From Pseudolysobacter sp964466115 (GTDB lineage Bacteria; Pseudomonadota; Gammaproteobacteria; Xanthomonadales; Rhodanobacteraceae), in contig CAYXMH010000002.1 in the NCBI GenBank assembly GCA_964466115.1, positions 1 through 64,000 of the forward strand: 64,000 nucleotides of DNA, written 5' to 3'. The notes under the pieces were generated by a model. That model was not told the origin of the DNA and did no database searches. It saw nothing but the letters and a program-made list of their open reading frames with translations. The stretch's first letter is position 1. Every line of letters starts with the position of its first letter. This document shows, one piece after another, positions 1 through 8,399 of the stretch. Made by a program: the position numbers and the translations under genes.

Positions 1-55
<55 letters not shown>

Positions 56-67
56 AAGTTCAACCCA

Positions 68-101
68 CAGAACCTCGGCTTCCGATGGTTCTGTTTTTTT
101 T
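68..101 (+). terminator. Rho-independent terminator after tRNA-Gly
   Basis: A stem of CAGAACC (68-74) with GGTTCTG (87-93), extended by TCGG/CCGA around a CTT loop, is followed directly by eight T residues. This is a textbook intrinsic terminator. It separates tRNA-Gly from the tRNA-Cys/tRNA-Leu pair, so the latter may have a promoter of their own in the ~50 bp upstream, or be reached by read-through. Confidence 0.8.
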
Positions 102-151
102 ATGGAACACGAGGACCGCTTAATATCAGCAGTGATCGTTCCAGTGAGTTA

Positions 152-225
152 GGCCAGGTGGCAGAGTGGTCATGCAGCGGCCTGCAAAGCCGTGTACGCC
201 GGTTCGATTCCGACCCTGGCCTCCA
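152..225 (+). tRNA. tRNA-Cys(GCA)
   Basis: The acceptor stem GGCCAGG (152-158) pairs with CCTGGCC (215-221). The anticodon stem CGGC/GCCG encloses the loop CTGCAAA, giving anticodon GCA for cysteine. The T-loop GGTTCGATTCC is present and CCA is encoded at 223-225. All arms are intact. Confidence 0.95.
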
Positions 226-239
226 GTGAATAAAGTCCC

Positions 240-328
240 GCCCGGGTGGCGAAATCGGTAGACGCAAGGGACTTAAAATCCCTCGGCTCGAAAGGGCTGT
301 GCCGGTTCAAGTCCGGCCCCGGGCACCA
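240..328 (+). tRNA. tRNA-Leu(TAA)
   Basis: The acceptor stem GCCCGGG (240-246) pairs with CCCGGGC (318-324), followed by A and an encoded CCA. The anticodon loop CTTAAAA gives anticodon TAA. A long variable arm (CTCGGCTCGAAAGGGCTGTG region) marks a class II tRNA such as leucine. It lies 14 bp after tRNA-Cys, so the two are probably one transcript. Confidence 0.95.
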
Positions 329-356
329 AATCAATAGCGACACGGATTAAAGAGGG

Positions 357-623
357 TTACCGCGGCCTGGATTTTCGCAACGCCGGATTAACCCGATCCA
401 GATCCGCCTGAACTTGCTCCGGACTGCGCTCATATACAATTTCTCGCCCCAACGCCTTGCCTGCGAAAGCGAGCTTATTGGAAGTTGGTGCCAGCTCGCA
501 CTTCACGCTATGCACTCCCTCACCAAGCACCACTTGGATCTTGTTCGCGTGCTTGCTGAGTACCACCACCTCCATGGTTTTTCCGCTTTCGGTGACGCGT
601 ACCGTAATTTTCTCGATTTGCAT
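357..623 (-). CDS. Small unknown protein (88 aa)
   Basis: I do not recognise the family. The product is 88 residues, soluble, with no signal peptide or membrane segment. The N-terminal half reads as alternating beta-strands (ITVRVTESGKTMEVVVLS), the C-terminal part is charged and ends in a basic tail (RKSRPR). A GGAG sequence lies about 11 bases before the ATG. It is the last gene of the leftward group led by the antiporter at 5190, 67 bp after the glycosyltransferase. A shadow frame covers part of it on the other strand, but the shine-dalgarno and strand-like periodicity favour this one. Confidence 0.6.
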   Translation of the reverse strand: MQIEKITVRVTESGKTMEVVVLSKHANKIQVVLGEGVHSVKCELAPTSNKLAFAGKALGREIVYERSPEQVQADLDRVNPALRKSRPR

Positions 624-690
624 GGGATTATCAACTCCATTGGGCGCGCCTTACATACCTCACAGGCGTGAGCTAGTGTAACGCCTGGAC

Positions 691-2340
691 TCAATTCCCA
701 GGTGCCATTTGTGGGTTTAGTGAAAACCCGCGCTCAGTGGCCTGTGACCAGATGATGGCGGCATGCTGCAGTTGGGTTTGGGGAACGAAGACATGATGTC
801 CCGCCACTAACTCACGTGCGCCATGGTACGGGCTACCATCCAACAAGCCGATAACTGGACTCTGCTCATCCACTATTTGATAGCGCGTAGGAATACGAAT
901 GTCGAACTCAACGACCGAGCTTGCAGCGGTTGGGACAAGCCGTTGACCGGCGACAAAAATGCGTGGCGTAATTGGCAAATAATTGGCTTCAACAAATGCC
1001 AAAGTCGTCGGGCTCAAACGATCGGGCACAACCACAGGCGTTGCGGTTGCGATTAAACGTTGTGGAATATCGTCTGCAATTAACCCCAACTCCATGCGTT
1101 TGAGGGTGATGGTTTCCAACGCAAAGTAAAATGGCCGATGGCGAAAAACGGTCTCGCCTTTGGAATCCATTACTGAGTCACCCGGATCGGTTAGTTTCAG
1201 GATTAGACCCAATTCATTCGCGTAGTCTTTTTGTTTGTTTAACCAAGGCTTGTACATAACGATCAAACAAATGCATTCGGCAAATAATAAAAAATAAAAC
1301 ACCCTGGAAACCGAAGCCGGTCGTAGCCATCTTCCGTTGACCGGCGAATAAAAAATTAACGCAACCGTGCAAATCATTGCCAGAGGCAAGAAAGGCAATA
1401 AATCCTGATGCGTAAATAAGGGCCAATAGCTCCACAGACAGGCGAGGTAGAATGTCGACCCCAGAAATATCAGTGCGCGTTTAACGCCAAGCTCGTGGGT
1501 GCTGCTGCGTTGAACTATTGCGCGGGCAAGGAGGAGGCTTGGAACAAGCGTTAACGGAAAAATAAACGCATCTCGCGTCAAATGCTGCCAGCGCCCTAAA
1601 CCCGGCACCAGATTATGTTCCACCGCGCCATACCACAACGCTTGCCAGCTTCCTTCATAGACAAAGAACAGCACAATAGCTCCCGGCACCAGGAGCAATC
1701 CAATTAACGCCGCCATTGCGTTTTTTATAAGACGATGCCAAGCAATCTCGCGCCCTTCCCACGCCAGTAATCCGATGGTCGCCAGCGCCGCCAGCAAGAG
1801 CGTAGCCAGTAATAACGTGGTTTTGATTGATATCGCAAAAGCGGCGCCGGTAATGAGTCCGACCAGGAAACCGCGCTTATAAGTCAGTTCACCCTCAATC
1901 ATCGTCATTAGCATTAATAGCCATACCGCCGCCCACGCATTGTCCGGGCGAAATTCGGTGGTCAACTCAAAAAAACGCGGGTAGAGACTGCAAAACGATG
2001 CGGCCCATATTCCCACCTCACGGGAATATAGTTTGACGCCAATTCGATAAGTGCACCATAACAGCAGCAAATACCAAGGGATAACAAGAAGACGCATCCA
2101 CACCACAACATCCGCATTTTCACCAATCAAGGATAAAAATGGATAATTAATCAATTGAAACAATTGCATATGGTTATCGAACACATCCCGAAACGGGAGC
2201 AGCCCCTGAGCCCACGCCCATACAACATGAAGATGCTGAGGCTCATCGGAGTCCACGCGCAGGGTATACGCATAAATGATGCGCAGTAGGATTAGCGCAC
2301 CGAATAGCCACCATCGATACTTGAATAAGGCTCGATTCAT
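691..2340 (-). CDS. Membrane glycosyltransferase, ArnT/PMT-like (GT39/GT83 superfamily)
   Basis: Integral membrane protein of 549 residues with about ten hydrophobic segments. The first loop after TM1 has the acidic motif VDSDEPQHLH (D30, D32-E33), the position where polyprenyl-phosphate-dependent glycosyltransferases of the ArnT/PMT fold carry catalytic acidic residues. A second conserved-looking loop is FELTTEFRPDNAW. The C-terminal ~150 residues form a soluble domain. Family knowledge suggests transfer of a sugar from a lipid-phosphate donor to a surface glycan, lipid or protein; the substrate cannot be read. It starts 2 bp after the GT-B-like gene upstream, implying one transcript and perhaps one glycosylation pathway. 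Confidence 0.75.
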   Translation of the reverse strand: MNRALFKYRWWLFGALILLRIIYAYTLRVDSDEPQHLHVVWAWAQGLLPFRDVFDNHMQLFQLINYPFLSLIGENADVVVWMRLLVIPWYLLLLWCTYRIGVKLYSREVGIWAASFCSLYPRFFELTTEFRPDNAWAAVWLLMLMTMIEGELTYKRGFLVGLITGAAFAISIKTTLLLATLLLAALATIGLLAWEGREIAWHRLIKNAMAALIGLLLVPGAIVLFFVYEGSWQALWYGAVEHNLVPGLGRWQHLTRDAFIFPLTLVPSLLLARAIVQRSSTHELGVKRALIFLGSTFYLACLWSYWPLFTHQDLLPFLPLAMICTVALIFYSPVNGRWLRPASVSRVFYFLLFAECICLIVMYKPWLNKQKDYANELGLILKLTDPGDSVMDSKGETVFRHRPFYFALETITLKRMELGLIADDIPQRLIATATPVVVPDRLSPTTLAFVEANYLPITPRIFVAGQRLVPTAASSVVEFDIRIPTRYQIVDEQSPVIGLLDGSPYHGARELVAGHHVFVPQTQLQHAAIIWSQATERGFSLNPQMAPGN

Positions 2341-2342
2341 GG

Positions 2343-3416
2343 TCAGGCAGGGCAGAGCAGGTGTTGCAATGCGTCGAGCGCTTGCGGCAGCGCATTGTAA
2401 AGATTCAAATCTGCGCTGCGTTTACGCAGCGTCATGCGCATCGGTTCGTCCAACCACAAATTTGCTGCTGCGGTTGCTATAGCAACTGGATCGGGTGTCG
2501 TTGTACGTACTGCACCGATCGACTGCAACTGCGTTACGCGCGCGTACTGATCTCTATGCAACGGCAGTGTTAAACATGGTGCAGCAAAAGCAAGCGCCTG
2601 TAACAATAAACTGCCACCACCCACCACGGTCATGCGTGCGCCTTCAATCAACGCCATTAATTCGGCATTTGCCACGTGGCTGACGGTCCTTACCGGGTCC
2701 CCGGCTCTTTCTATTTCTACGTCACCGCGACCGAGAATGACCAAAGCCGATGCCGCCGTTTTCAATGCGAAGGCTTGCGCGGCGGAGTGAAAGATTCCGC
2801 TAACGGCTTGACCACCGACCCGTTGACCGCCACCGCCAGGGCACCACACCGTATAATTTGTGGCATCGAGGCCCAGGGCGTGCAACCGAATTGCCGCCGC
2901 GCCACGGTCCGGTGGCTCGAACAGCGTAGGTAGTCGAATCAATTGCACATGCCGCATCAGCGCGCAAGTAATCCGTTCCATGGCAGTGAGCGGGGGACAC
3001 ACAAGCTCGGGTCCGATCAGCCAATGCTGATCAAGCCAACGCATGCGCCGCCAACGAAAGCCGCGCCTTCGAGATCTCGGTCTGGAGCTGATGAACACGG
3101 TGCGGCTACCAGCACGCTGCGCCGCCCGATATTGCGCCGCGCGCCCGCCGCTATCGAATATCGTGATATCCGGACGAAACGCTTCAATTGCAGTTACCAC
3201 CGCACTTTTGTCCTTGGTCGGTGAATGCGGCACTAATGTCACTGCGTAGGGAAAATTGTCGGCTAACAACACACGTTCGCTAATGACAAATCGAATGCTC
3301 GCATCGGGCCAACGGCTCTGCACGGCATTGGCTAATAACGACGCCCGCTGAAACTCACCCGATCCAGTCGAGCCGGACACCGGGATAAAAAGAAATTTTG
3401 GATTAGGCGTCATCAA
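2343..3416 (-). CDS. GT-B-fold glycosyltransferase-like protein (MurG/GT28-like C-terminus)
   Basis: 357 residues, soluble. The N-terminus has a glycine-rich nucleotide-sugar-transferase start (FIPVSGSTGSGEFQRASLLA), a pattern seen in PseG/MurG-like proteins. The C-terminal half has VVGGGSLLLQALAFAAPCLTL followed by LHRDQYARV, matching the donor-binding region of GT28-type enzymes (GG-S--E-----P---P----Q). Substrate unknown. It is immediately upstream of the membrane glycosyltransferase, so both probably act on the same glycan. Two adjacent ATG codons make the start uncertain by one residue. No signal peptide, so cytoplasmic. Confidence 0.65.
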   Translation of the reverse strand: MMTPNPKFLFIPVSGSTGSGEFQRASLLANAVQSRWPDASIRFVISERVLLADNFPYAVTLVPHSPTKDKSAVVTAIEAFRPDITIFDSGGRAAQYRAAQRAGSRTVFISSRPRSRRRGFRWRRMRWLDQHWLIGPELVCPPLTAMERITCALMRHVQLIRLPTLFEPPDRGAAAIRLHALGLDATNYTVWCPGGGGQRVGGQAVSGIFHSAAQAFALKTAASALVILGRGDVEIERAGDPVRTVSHVANAELMALIEGARMTVVGGGSLLLQALAFAAPCLTLPLHRDQYARVTQLQSIGAVRTTTPDPVAIATAAANLWLDEPMRMTLRKRSADLNLYNALPQALDALQHLLCPA

Positions 3417-3468
3417 ACAAATTGAATGAAATTATTAAATTGGTTTAAATATTTTTTAACCGTCGCGA

Positions 3469-5190
3469 TCATTTGTGGCCGGATGCCGCAGCCGTCGGCT
3501 GCGGAGCAAAGCGCTCAAGAACATGACTTGCCATACCTTTGGCCAACTCTTCCTCCCCAAAAAAAGTGGTTCCTATTCCCTCACTGCTTAGTAATACCGA
3601 GTCATCTTCACTATGAGTGCGCAATATGATTTCGATGTCGGGGTTTAGTGCGCGCGCGGTGGCGGCCATTTGCCGGACATTGAGCGTATCGGGTATTGCA
3701 ACGACCAACATGGCGGCATGGGCAATGTGCGCTTGAATGAGCACCGTGGGTTCGGCGGCGTTGCCCGATACCGCGGCCATTCCGTTCTTGCGCAAGCTTT
3801 CGACCACTTCACGGTTTTGCTCCGCGACCACATAGGGGATTGCGCGCGCATCGAGCTCCTTAGCGATGCGTCGACCCACTCGGCCAAAACCGACTAGGAC
3901 CACTTGCCCTTCCAGATATTTGCGTTCGGTGCTCATCGGCAATTCAGCATAGGGGTCTTGCCGTTGTTCAAGGCGGCGTGCCAGTCGCGAATGTTTGAGC
4001 GCCCAGTCGCGGAATGGGGCGATGGCAGCAAACAAAAATGAATTCAGCGCAATGGAAATCAATACCCCGGCAAGCACCAGATTTACGCCCTCGACCGGCA
4101 ACAATCCGAGCGATAAGCCTAAACCCGCCAGGATGATGGAAAACTCTCCAATTTGCCCCAAGCTTGCCGCAACCGTCAATGCCGTGTTGAGTGGGTAGCG
4201 AAGTGCCAGGATCAATAACAGCGCCGCTAGCGAGTTTCCGAAAATAATGATCGTGACTACGCCAAGCACCCGCATCGGGTGTTCAATTAAGATCACCGGG
4301 TCAAACAACATGCCAATCGATACAAAGAACAGTACCGAAAACGCGTCGCGCAACGGTAGGGATTCTTGTGCTGCGCGATGACTGAACTCGGACTCTCGCA
4401 TTACGGTTCCGGCAAAGAATGCCCCGAGCGCGAACGACACGCTGAACAACGCAGACGCACCGTACGCAATACCAATCGCAGTGGCAACGACGGCCAGAGT
4501 GAATAATTCGCGCGAACCGGTTCGTGCCACCTGCCATAGCAGCCAAGGCAACACTCGACGACCGACAATCAGCATTAAGGCAATAAAAGCAGACGCCTGC
4601 AACAAGGTTTGGCCAACGGCCACCCAAAGCGGCTTGGCACCCGCAACGTGCGCCGTTGTACCGTCAAGCACGCCCGCTAATGACGGCAATAGGACTAACA
4701 CCAGCACGGTAGCCAAGTCCTGAACCATTAGCCAACCCACGGCAATGCGGCCATTCATGGTGTCGAGCAGGCCTCGGGTTTCAAGCGATTTAAGCAATAC
4801 CACGGTACTGCCGCAGGACAACGACAAGCCAAAAATCAGCGCGCTTCCCCAATTCCAACCCCACCACCAAGTCATGCCTATGCCAAGCAGCGCTGCTGCG
4901 CCCATTTGCATCACCGCACCGGGGATAACGATGCGTTTTACTGCCAATAAGTCATCCGGCGAGAAGTGAAGGCCGACCCCGAACATCAGCAGCATGATGC
5001 CGATCTCCGACAACTGAGCCGCGATCTGTGGATCGGCCACAAAACCCGGTGTCGCGGGTCCGATGAGAATGCCTGCAACCAGATAGCCAACCAGCGCCGG
5101 CATTTTGATCCGTTCGGCAATAAATCCAAGGATCAAAGCAGCGCCGAACCCGGAGGCAATGGTGGTAATCAGAGAAATGTTGTGATCCAT
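3469..5190 (-). CDS. ybaL: YbaL/KefB-type cation:proton antiporter with RCK domain
   Basis: 573 residues. Residues ~1-395 are a Na+/H+ exchanger-type (CPA2) membrane domain of about 12 segments, starting with LVGYLVAGILIGPATPGF and including the antiporter signature around WLMVQDLATVLVLVLLPSL. Residues ~413-535 are a TrkA-N/RCK domain with the dinucleotide motif VLVGFGRVGRRIAKEL. The architecture matches YbaL rather than KefB/KefC, which have different C-termini. Role: inner-membrane K+ or Na+ efflux coupled to proton entry, gated by nucleotide binding. It heads a leftward group with two glycosyltransferase-like genes, but the functions look unrelated. Confidence 0.85.
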   Translation of the reverse strand: MDHNISLITTIASGFGAALILGFIAERIKMPALVGYLVAGILIGPATPGFVADPQIAAQLSEIGIMLLMFGVGLHFSPDDLLAVKRIVIPGAVMQMGAAALLGIGMTWWWGWNWGSALIFGLSLSCGSTVVLLKSLETRGLLDTMNGRIAVGWLMVQDLATVLVLVLLPSLAGVLDGTTAHVAGAKPLWVAVGQTLLQASAFIALMLIVGRRVLPWLLWQVARTGSRELFTLAVVATAIGIAYGASALFSVSFALGAFFAGTVMRESEFSHRAAQESLPLRDAFSVLFFVSIGMLFDPVILIEHPMRVLGVVTIIIFGNSLAALLLILALRYPLNTALTVAASLGQIGEFSIILAGLGLSLGLLPVEGVNLVLAGVLISIALNSFLFAAIAPFRDWALKHSRLARRLEQRQDPYAELPMSTERKYLEGQVVLVGFGRVGRRIAKELDARAIPYVVAEQNREVVESLRKNGMAAVSGNAAEPTVLIQAHIAHAAMLVVAIPDTLNVRQMAATARALNPDIEIILRTHSEDDSVLLSSEGIGTTFFGEEELAKGMASHVLERFAPQPTAAASGHK

Positions 5191-5411
5191 TCAATCCTTT
5201 TCATTACCCAATTTAAGATACATCCGTGGATGCGTCCGATTGCATCAGAACGGTAGCCTAAACGATATCAGCCGCCGATACACTCCTCGAAGCCTGCACT
5301 TGCGATTATTTCCAGTTCACTGAAATTCACAATAACACCCGTTTTGTTCCATGGTTTGCCGGCTTATCTGCGCGTATATTTACCCAGCAAATCCATGCTG
5401 AGAAATCGACG
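5191..5411. other. Divergent region between the antiporter and beta-helix genes
   Basis: 221 bp between two divergently transcribed genes. It presumably carries both promoters. No operator or hairpin that I can support stands out. Confidence 0.4.
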
Positions 5412-7025
5412 ATGAATAATGGAAAATGGTGGTGGTCTTCATCGCTGTTAAGCGGCTGCTTATTGGTAACGTCATCTTGTTTGGCTGACGTATTTACGGT
5501 GGGGGCGGGCGGCACGCATCCAACGCTGACGAGGGCATTGGCAGCTGCGGCGGAAGTCGACCGATCAAACGAAATTCGCATTGCACAAGGCGAATTCGAA
5601 GGCTCATCCGACGGTTTAGGCTCGGGGCACGTATTTAATTTTAGTAACTCGTTGACCATCAGTGGCGGTTGGAATGCGACTTTTACCGAACAGTTGCCGG
5701 ACCCGACATCAACCAGCATCAGCGGACACTACGCTCATCGGGCGCTGGCCAGCTTGACGGTCATGCGTGGTGACTTAAATCTTTCCAATTTAACCGTTGC
5801 ACAAGGTTATGAGTGCAACGATGCCGGCGGGGCAGTCATTAACGCAGCCGGTACCAGCAGCGTGACGTTGCAACAACTGCGTTTTGCCTTCAACGAAGTG
5901 GACGCGACGAATTGGGACTTGGGATGCCTCACTCGGGCACAAGCGGGTGGGTTGTATGTTTCTGCATCAAATGACTCAAAAGTAAAAGTTATAAACGTTG
6001 AATTTACTGGTAATATGGCATTAGGGCCGGTGATTTCCAGCGCCTTAATGGTGAGCGCGGGGGATCGTGCGATCGTCGATATTAAAGACCTGGCCGCTAC
6101 CAACAATACAGCATATAACTCGCAACATTATGCTGGGCCTGCCGTGTATATTGGGCTGGTCAATTACGCCATAGCCTATTTTTCAGGCGGGCGCTTCGAT
6201 CAAAACAGCTCGTCCGCAATGAATGTGGGTATGGACGATGTCTATTACAGCGGCGGCGGAAACTCCAATTTTTCGCTGACCGCAATGGGCGCGTCGCAGG
6301 CTTTGATTGACGGCCTTGACGTTCGCGGCGGTACTAGCGAAGGCGTTTTTCGCCATCCGCTTTCCGGCATTGAGCCCACTCGTAGCTCGGTTTTATTGCG
6401 CGCCTATGACGGCGGCCGAATCCATTTTTCCGATTCTTTGGTGGCGGGTAGTAACGGTATCGGTGTTCGCGCCCGCGCTTATGGAAGCGCGAGTCAAATC
6501 AACCTGATCAACCTTACGATTGCGGATAATGCAGCGACCGGCTTGGTGGCGTGGGCACCGACGCCGGTGATTGCCCTTAGCAATTCGATAATTACCGGCA
6601 ATGGGCATGGAATGGTGAGCTATTGGCCAACCGATGTCGGAACGCGCGATTTTCCGGGTTGGCTGCAACAAGAGGTGCATTTTCAAAACTTGAATAATGA
6701 ATCGGAGTTCAATTTGATTGGAGCTGACCGCCGCGCCTTATTTATTGCACCGGACTCCAATCCGGGCAATTACCGCATTCGTGGTGGGTCGTTGGCGCAC
6801 AATCATGGCAATAACACACCGTTTGGACGTTTAGCTCTGGGCAGCAACGATCTTGCCGGTTACGAGCGCATTGGTGAAAGTGTTGTTGACATTGGGGCTT
6901 ATGAATTTACGCCATTCGGTTTTTTTCAGCCGCCCTGGTATTTCCCGGTCGATCCACCGGTCGAGAAGCCCGATCCGGTTAAACCGGTTTTACCGGTTGA
7001 TCCGGGCAAACCAGGTGGCGGTTAG
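5412..7025 (+). CDS. Secreted right-handed parallel beta-helix protein
   Basis: 537 residues with an N-terminal hydrophobic signal segment (SSLLSGCLLVTSSCLADVF) ending near residue 26; the two cysteines there leave both Sec and lipoprotein processing possible. The body is made of short repeating strands rich in N, G and hydrophobic residues (LNLSNLTVAQGY, INLINLTIADNAATG, IALSNSIITGNGHG), the pattern of a parallel beta-helix as in pectate lyase-like and choice-of-anchor Q proteins. The final ~35 residues after VDIGAYEF are a proline-rich tail (PVDPPVEKPDPVKPV). Probably exported, perhaps a polysaccharide-binding or adhesin-like protein; no catalytic residues can be assigned. A 221-bp divergent region separates it from the antiporter gene. 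Confidence 0.65.
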   Translation: MNNGKWWWSSSLLSGCLLVTSSCLADVFTVGAGGTHPTLTRALAAAAEVDRSNEIRIAQGEFEGSSDGLGSGHVFNFSNSLTISGGWNATFTEQLPDPTSTSISGHYAHRALASLTVMRGDLNLSNLTVAQGYECNDAGGAVINAAGTSSVTLQQLRFAFNEVDATNWDLGCLTRAQAGGLYVSASNDSKVKVINVEFTGNMALGPVISSALMVSAGDRAIVDIKDLAATNNTAYNSQHYAGPAVYIGLVNYAIAYFSGGRFDQNSSSAMNVGMDDVYYSGGGNSNFSLTAMGASQALIDGLDVRGGTSEGVFRHPLSGIEPTRSSVLLRAYDGGRIHFSDSLVAGSNGIGVRARAYGSASQINLINLTIADNAATGLVAWAPTPVIALSNSIITGNGHGMVSYWPTDVGTRDFPGWLQQEVHFQNLNNESEFNLIGADRRALFIAPDSNPGNYRIRGGSLAHNHGNNTPFGRLALGSNDLAGYERIGESVVDIGAYEFTPFGFFQPPWYFPVDPPVEKPDPVKPVLPVDPGKPGGG

Positions 7026-7030
7026 TTCGG

Positions 7031-7050
7031 TATATATACGCATATATATA
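7031..7050. repeat. AT-rich perfect inverted repeat
   Basis: TATATAT/ATATATA arms around an ACGC centre, directly after the beta-helix gene and 30 bp before the dioxygenase gene. It could be a weak transcription-stop hairpin or an operator. No T-run suited to an intrinsic terminator follows immediately. Confidence 0.4.
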
Positions 7051-7080
7051 TTATGTAAAATAAAAAAAGGATGACGGTCA

Positions 7081-7890
7081 ATGGCATCTAGTTGCAACAA
7101 ACCAACGAGGATGCCAGCGGCCTTTTTCGGGCATGGCAGTCCCATCAATACGCTGGAAAAAAACCAGTACACGGTGGCGTGGGAACGATTTGGTAAACGC
7201 ATTCCTCGACCGCGCGGAATCGTTTGCGTTTCGGCTCATTGGTACACCGCGAGCAGCGCCGTCACCAGCATGCGTCAGCCACGGACAATCCATGATTTTC
7301 GTGGATTCCCGCAGTTGCTGCATGAGTTTCGGTATCCAGCGCCCGGTGATCCTGCCTTGGCATATCGAATTGGCGAATTGCTTGATCCAATCGACGTCGA
7401 GCAGGACGATGATCATTGGGGGCTCGATCACGGAACCTGGTCGGTACTCACGCATGTCTATCCACATGCCGACGTACCCGTCGTTCAATTAAGTATAAAT
7501 GCCCTTAAGTCTGCGCAATATCACTATGATCTTGCGAAAAAACTTTCACCACTACGTGATGAAGGTATCTTGCTGATCGGTAGCGGCAATGTGGTTCACA
7601 ACCTAGCGCTTATCTCGCAAGCCGCAGACGCTGCGTTTGAGTGGGCCGTTCGTTTCAATGAGCTGGTTCGTTCCCGTCTAATAACCGGCGATCATGCTGC
7701 ACTTATTAACATCAATGGGTTTGGCAATGACGGAGCAAGGAGTATTCCCACCCCCGAACATTACCTGCCGCTTATCTATGTGATCGCGCTACAACGGCCC
7801 GATGATAAATTGAGCTTTTTGACAGATGGCATTGAGCTTGGCTCTATCAGCATGATGAGTATTGCCTTGGATACAGAACCATTGGCTTGA
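7081..7890 (+). CDS. ygiD: 4,5-DOPA-extradiol-dioxygenase-like protein (YgiD/LigB family)
   Basis: 269 residues, cytoplasmic. It has the family's metal-binding histidine motifs in order: FFGHGSP near the N-terminus, VSAHW (~residue 56), GSGNVVHN (~residue 171) and the C-terminal PTPEHYLPL. The family includes plant DOPA dioxygenases and E. coli YgiD, Zn2+/Fe2+ proteins that open catechol rings. The physiological substrate here is unknown. The ATG at 7081 is preceded by AAAAGGAT at good spacing; an internal ATG at 7111, nearer the conserved start of the family, is a second possibility. It is between unrelated genes. Confidence 0.85.
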   Translation: MASSCNKPTRMPAAFFGHGSPINTLEKNQYTVAWERFGKRIPRPRGIVCVSAHWYTASSAVTSMRQPRTIHDFRGFPQLLHEFRYPAPGDPALAYRIGELLDPIDVEQDDDHWGLDHGTWSVLTHVYPHADVPVVQLSINALKSAQYHYDLAKKLSPLRDEGILLIGSGNVVHNLALISQAADAAFEWAVRFNELVRSRLITGDHAALININGFGNDGARSIPTPEHYLPLIYVIALQRPDDKLSFLTDGIELGSISMMSIALDTEPLA

Positions 7891-7946
7891 ATTCAACCAT
7901 TCACTTAAGTTTTTGGAGCTACTGCCGATTTCCCGTATTGATACCT

Positions 7947-8255
7947 ATGTTATCCACCGCATCCATCGCCTATTCCGGCATGCAGACGTCCATGCTCCGA
8001 TTGAGCACGTCGGCCAATAACATCGCCAATGCCCGAACCACCGGTTATCACCGTCAGTTGGTTGTAGCCCAGGAGCAAAATGGCGGTGGTGTGACAGCGT
8101 CTGTCACTCAATCTGAGCAAGCGAATACTGATGGCGTGTCGCCCATCGATGATCTGGTACAGCAGTTGTCCGCTACCACTGCATATCAGGCTAATTTCCA
8201 CAGCTTTCAGGCAGCGGGCAAGATGGCGGGTTTGTTACTCGACGTGTTAGCTTGA
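7947..8255 (+). CDS. Orphan flagellar-rod-like protein (FlgBCFG N- and C-terminal motifs, ~102 aa)
   Basis: From the ATG at 7947 the product begins SIAYSGMQTSMLRLSTSANN-IANARTTGY, the signature helix of flagellar axial rod/hook proteins (S-A-N-NIAN--T-GY). It ends with the family's C-terminal helix: DLVQQLSATTAYQANFHSFQAAGKMAGLLL. The central domains of FlgC/FlgG are missing, so only the two ends that form the coiled-coil of the rod remain. The frame is open 60 nt upstream to a TTG at 7887 that would overlap the dioxygenase stop, but homology begins at the ATG. No other flagellar gene lies in the window, so its role is uncertain; small stand-alone proteins of this type occur in other proteobacteria. 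Confidence 0.75.
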   Translation: MLSTASIAYSGMQTSMLRLSTSANNIANARTTGYHRQLVVAQEQNGGGVTASVTQSEQANTDGVSPIDDLVQQLSATTAYQANFHSFQAAGKMAGLLLDVLA

Positions 8256-8399
8256 GTTCTCATCAAGCTATCATGCCTGAGCCAATTGCACTGCATCGAA
8301 CATAGAGAAATGCAGTCGACCTGTATGGATATATCGTGACAGATACAACCAATGGGCGTCCCATTGCGATTGCGGCTTAGCACCATCCGGGTACCTCTT

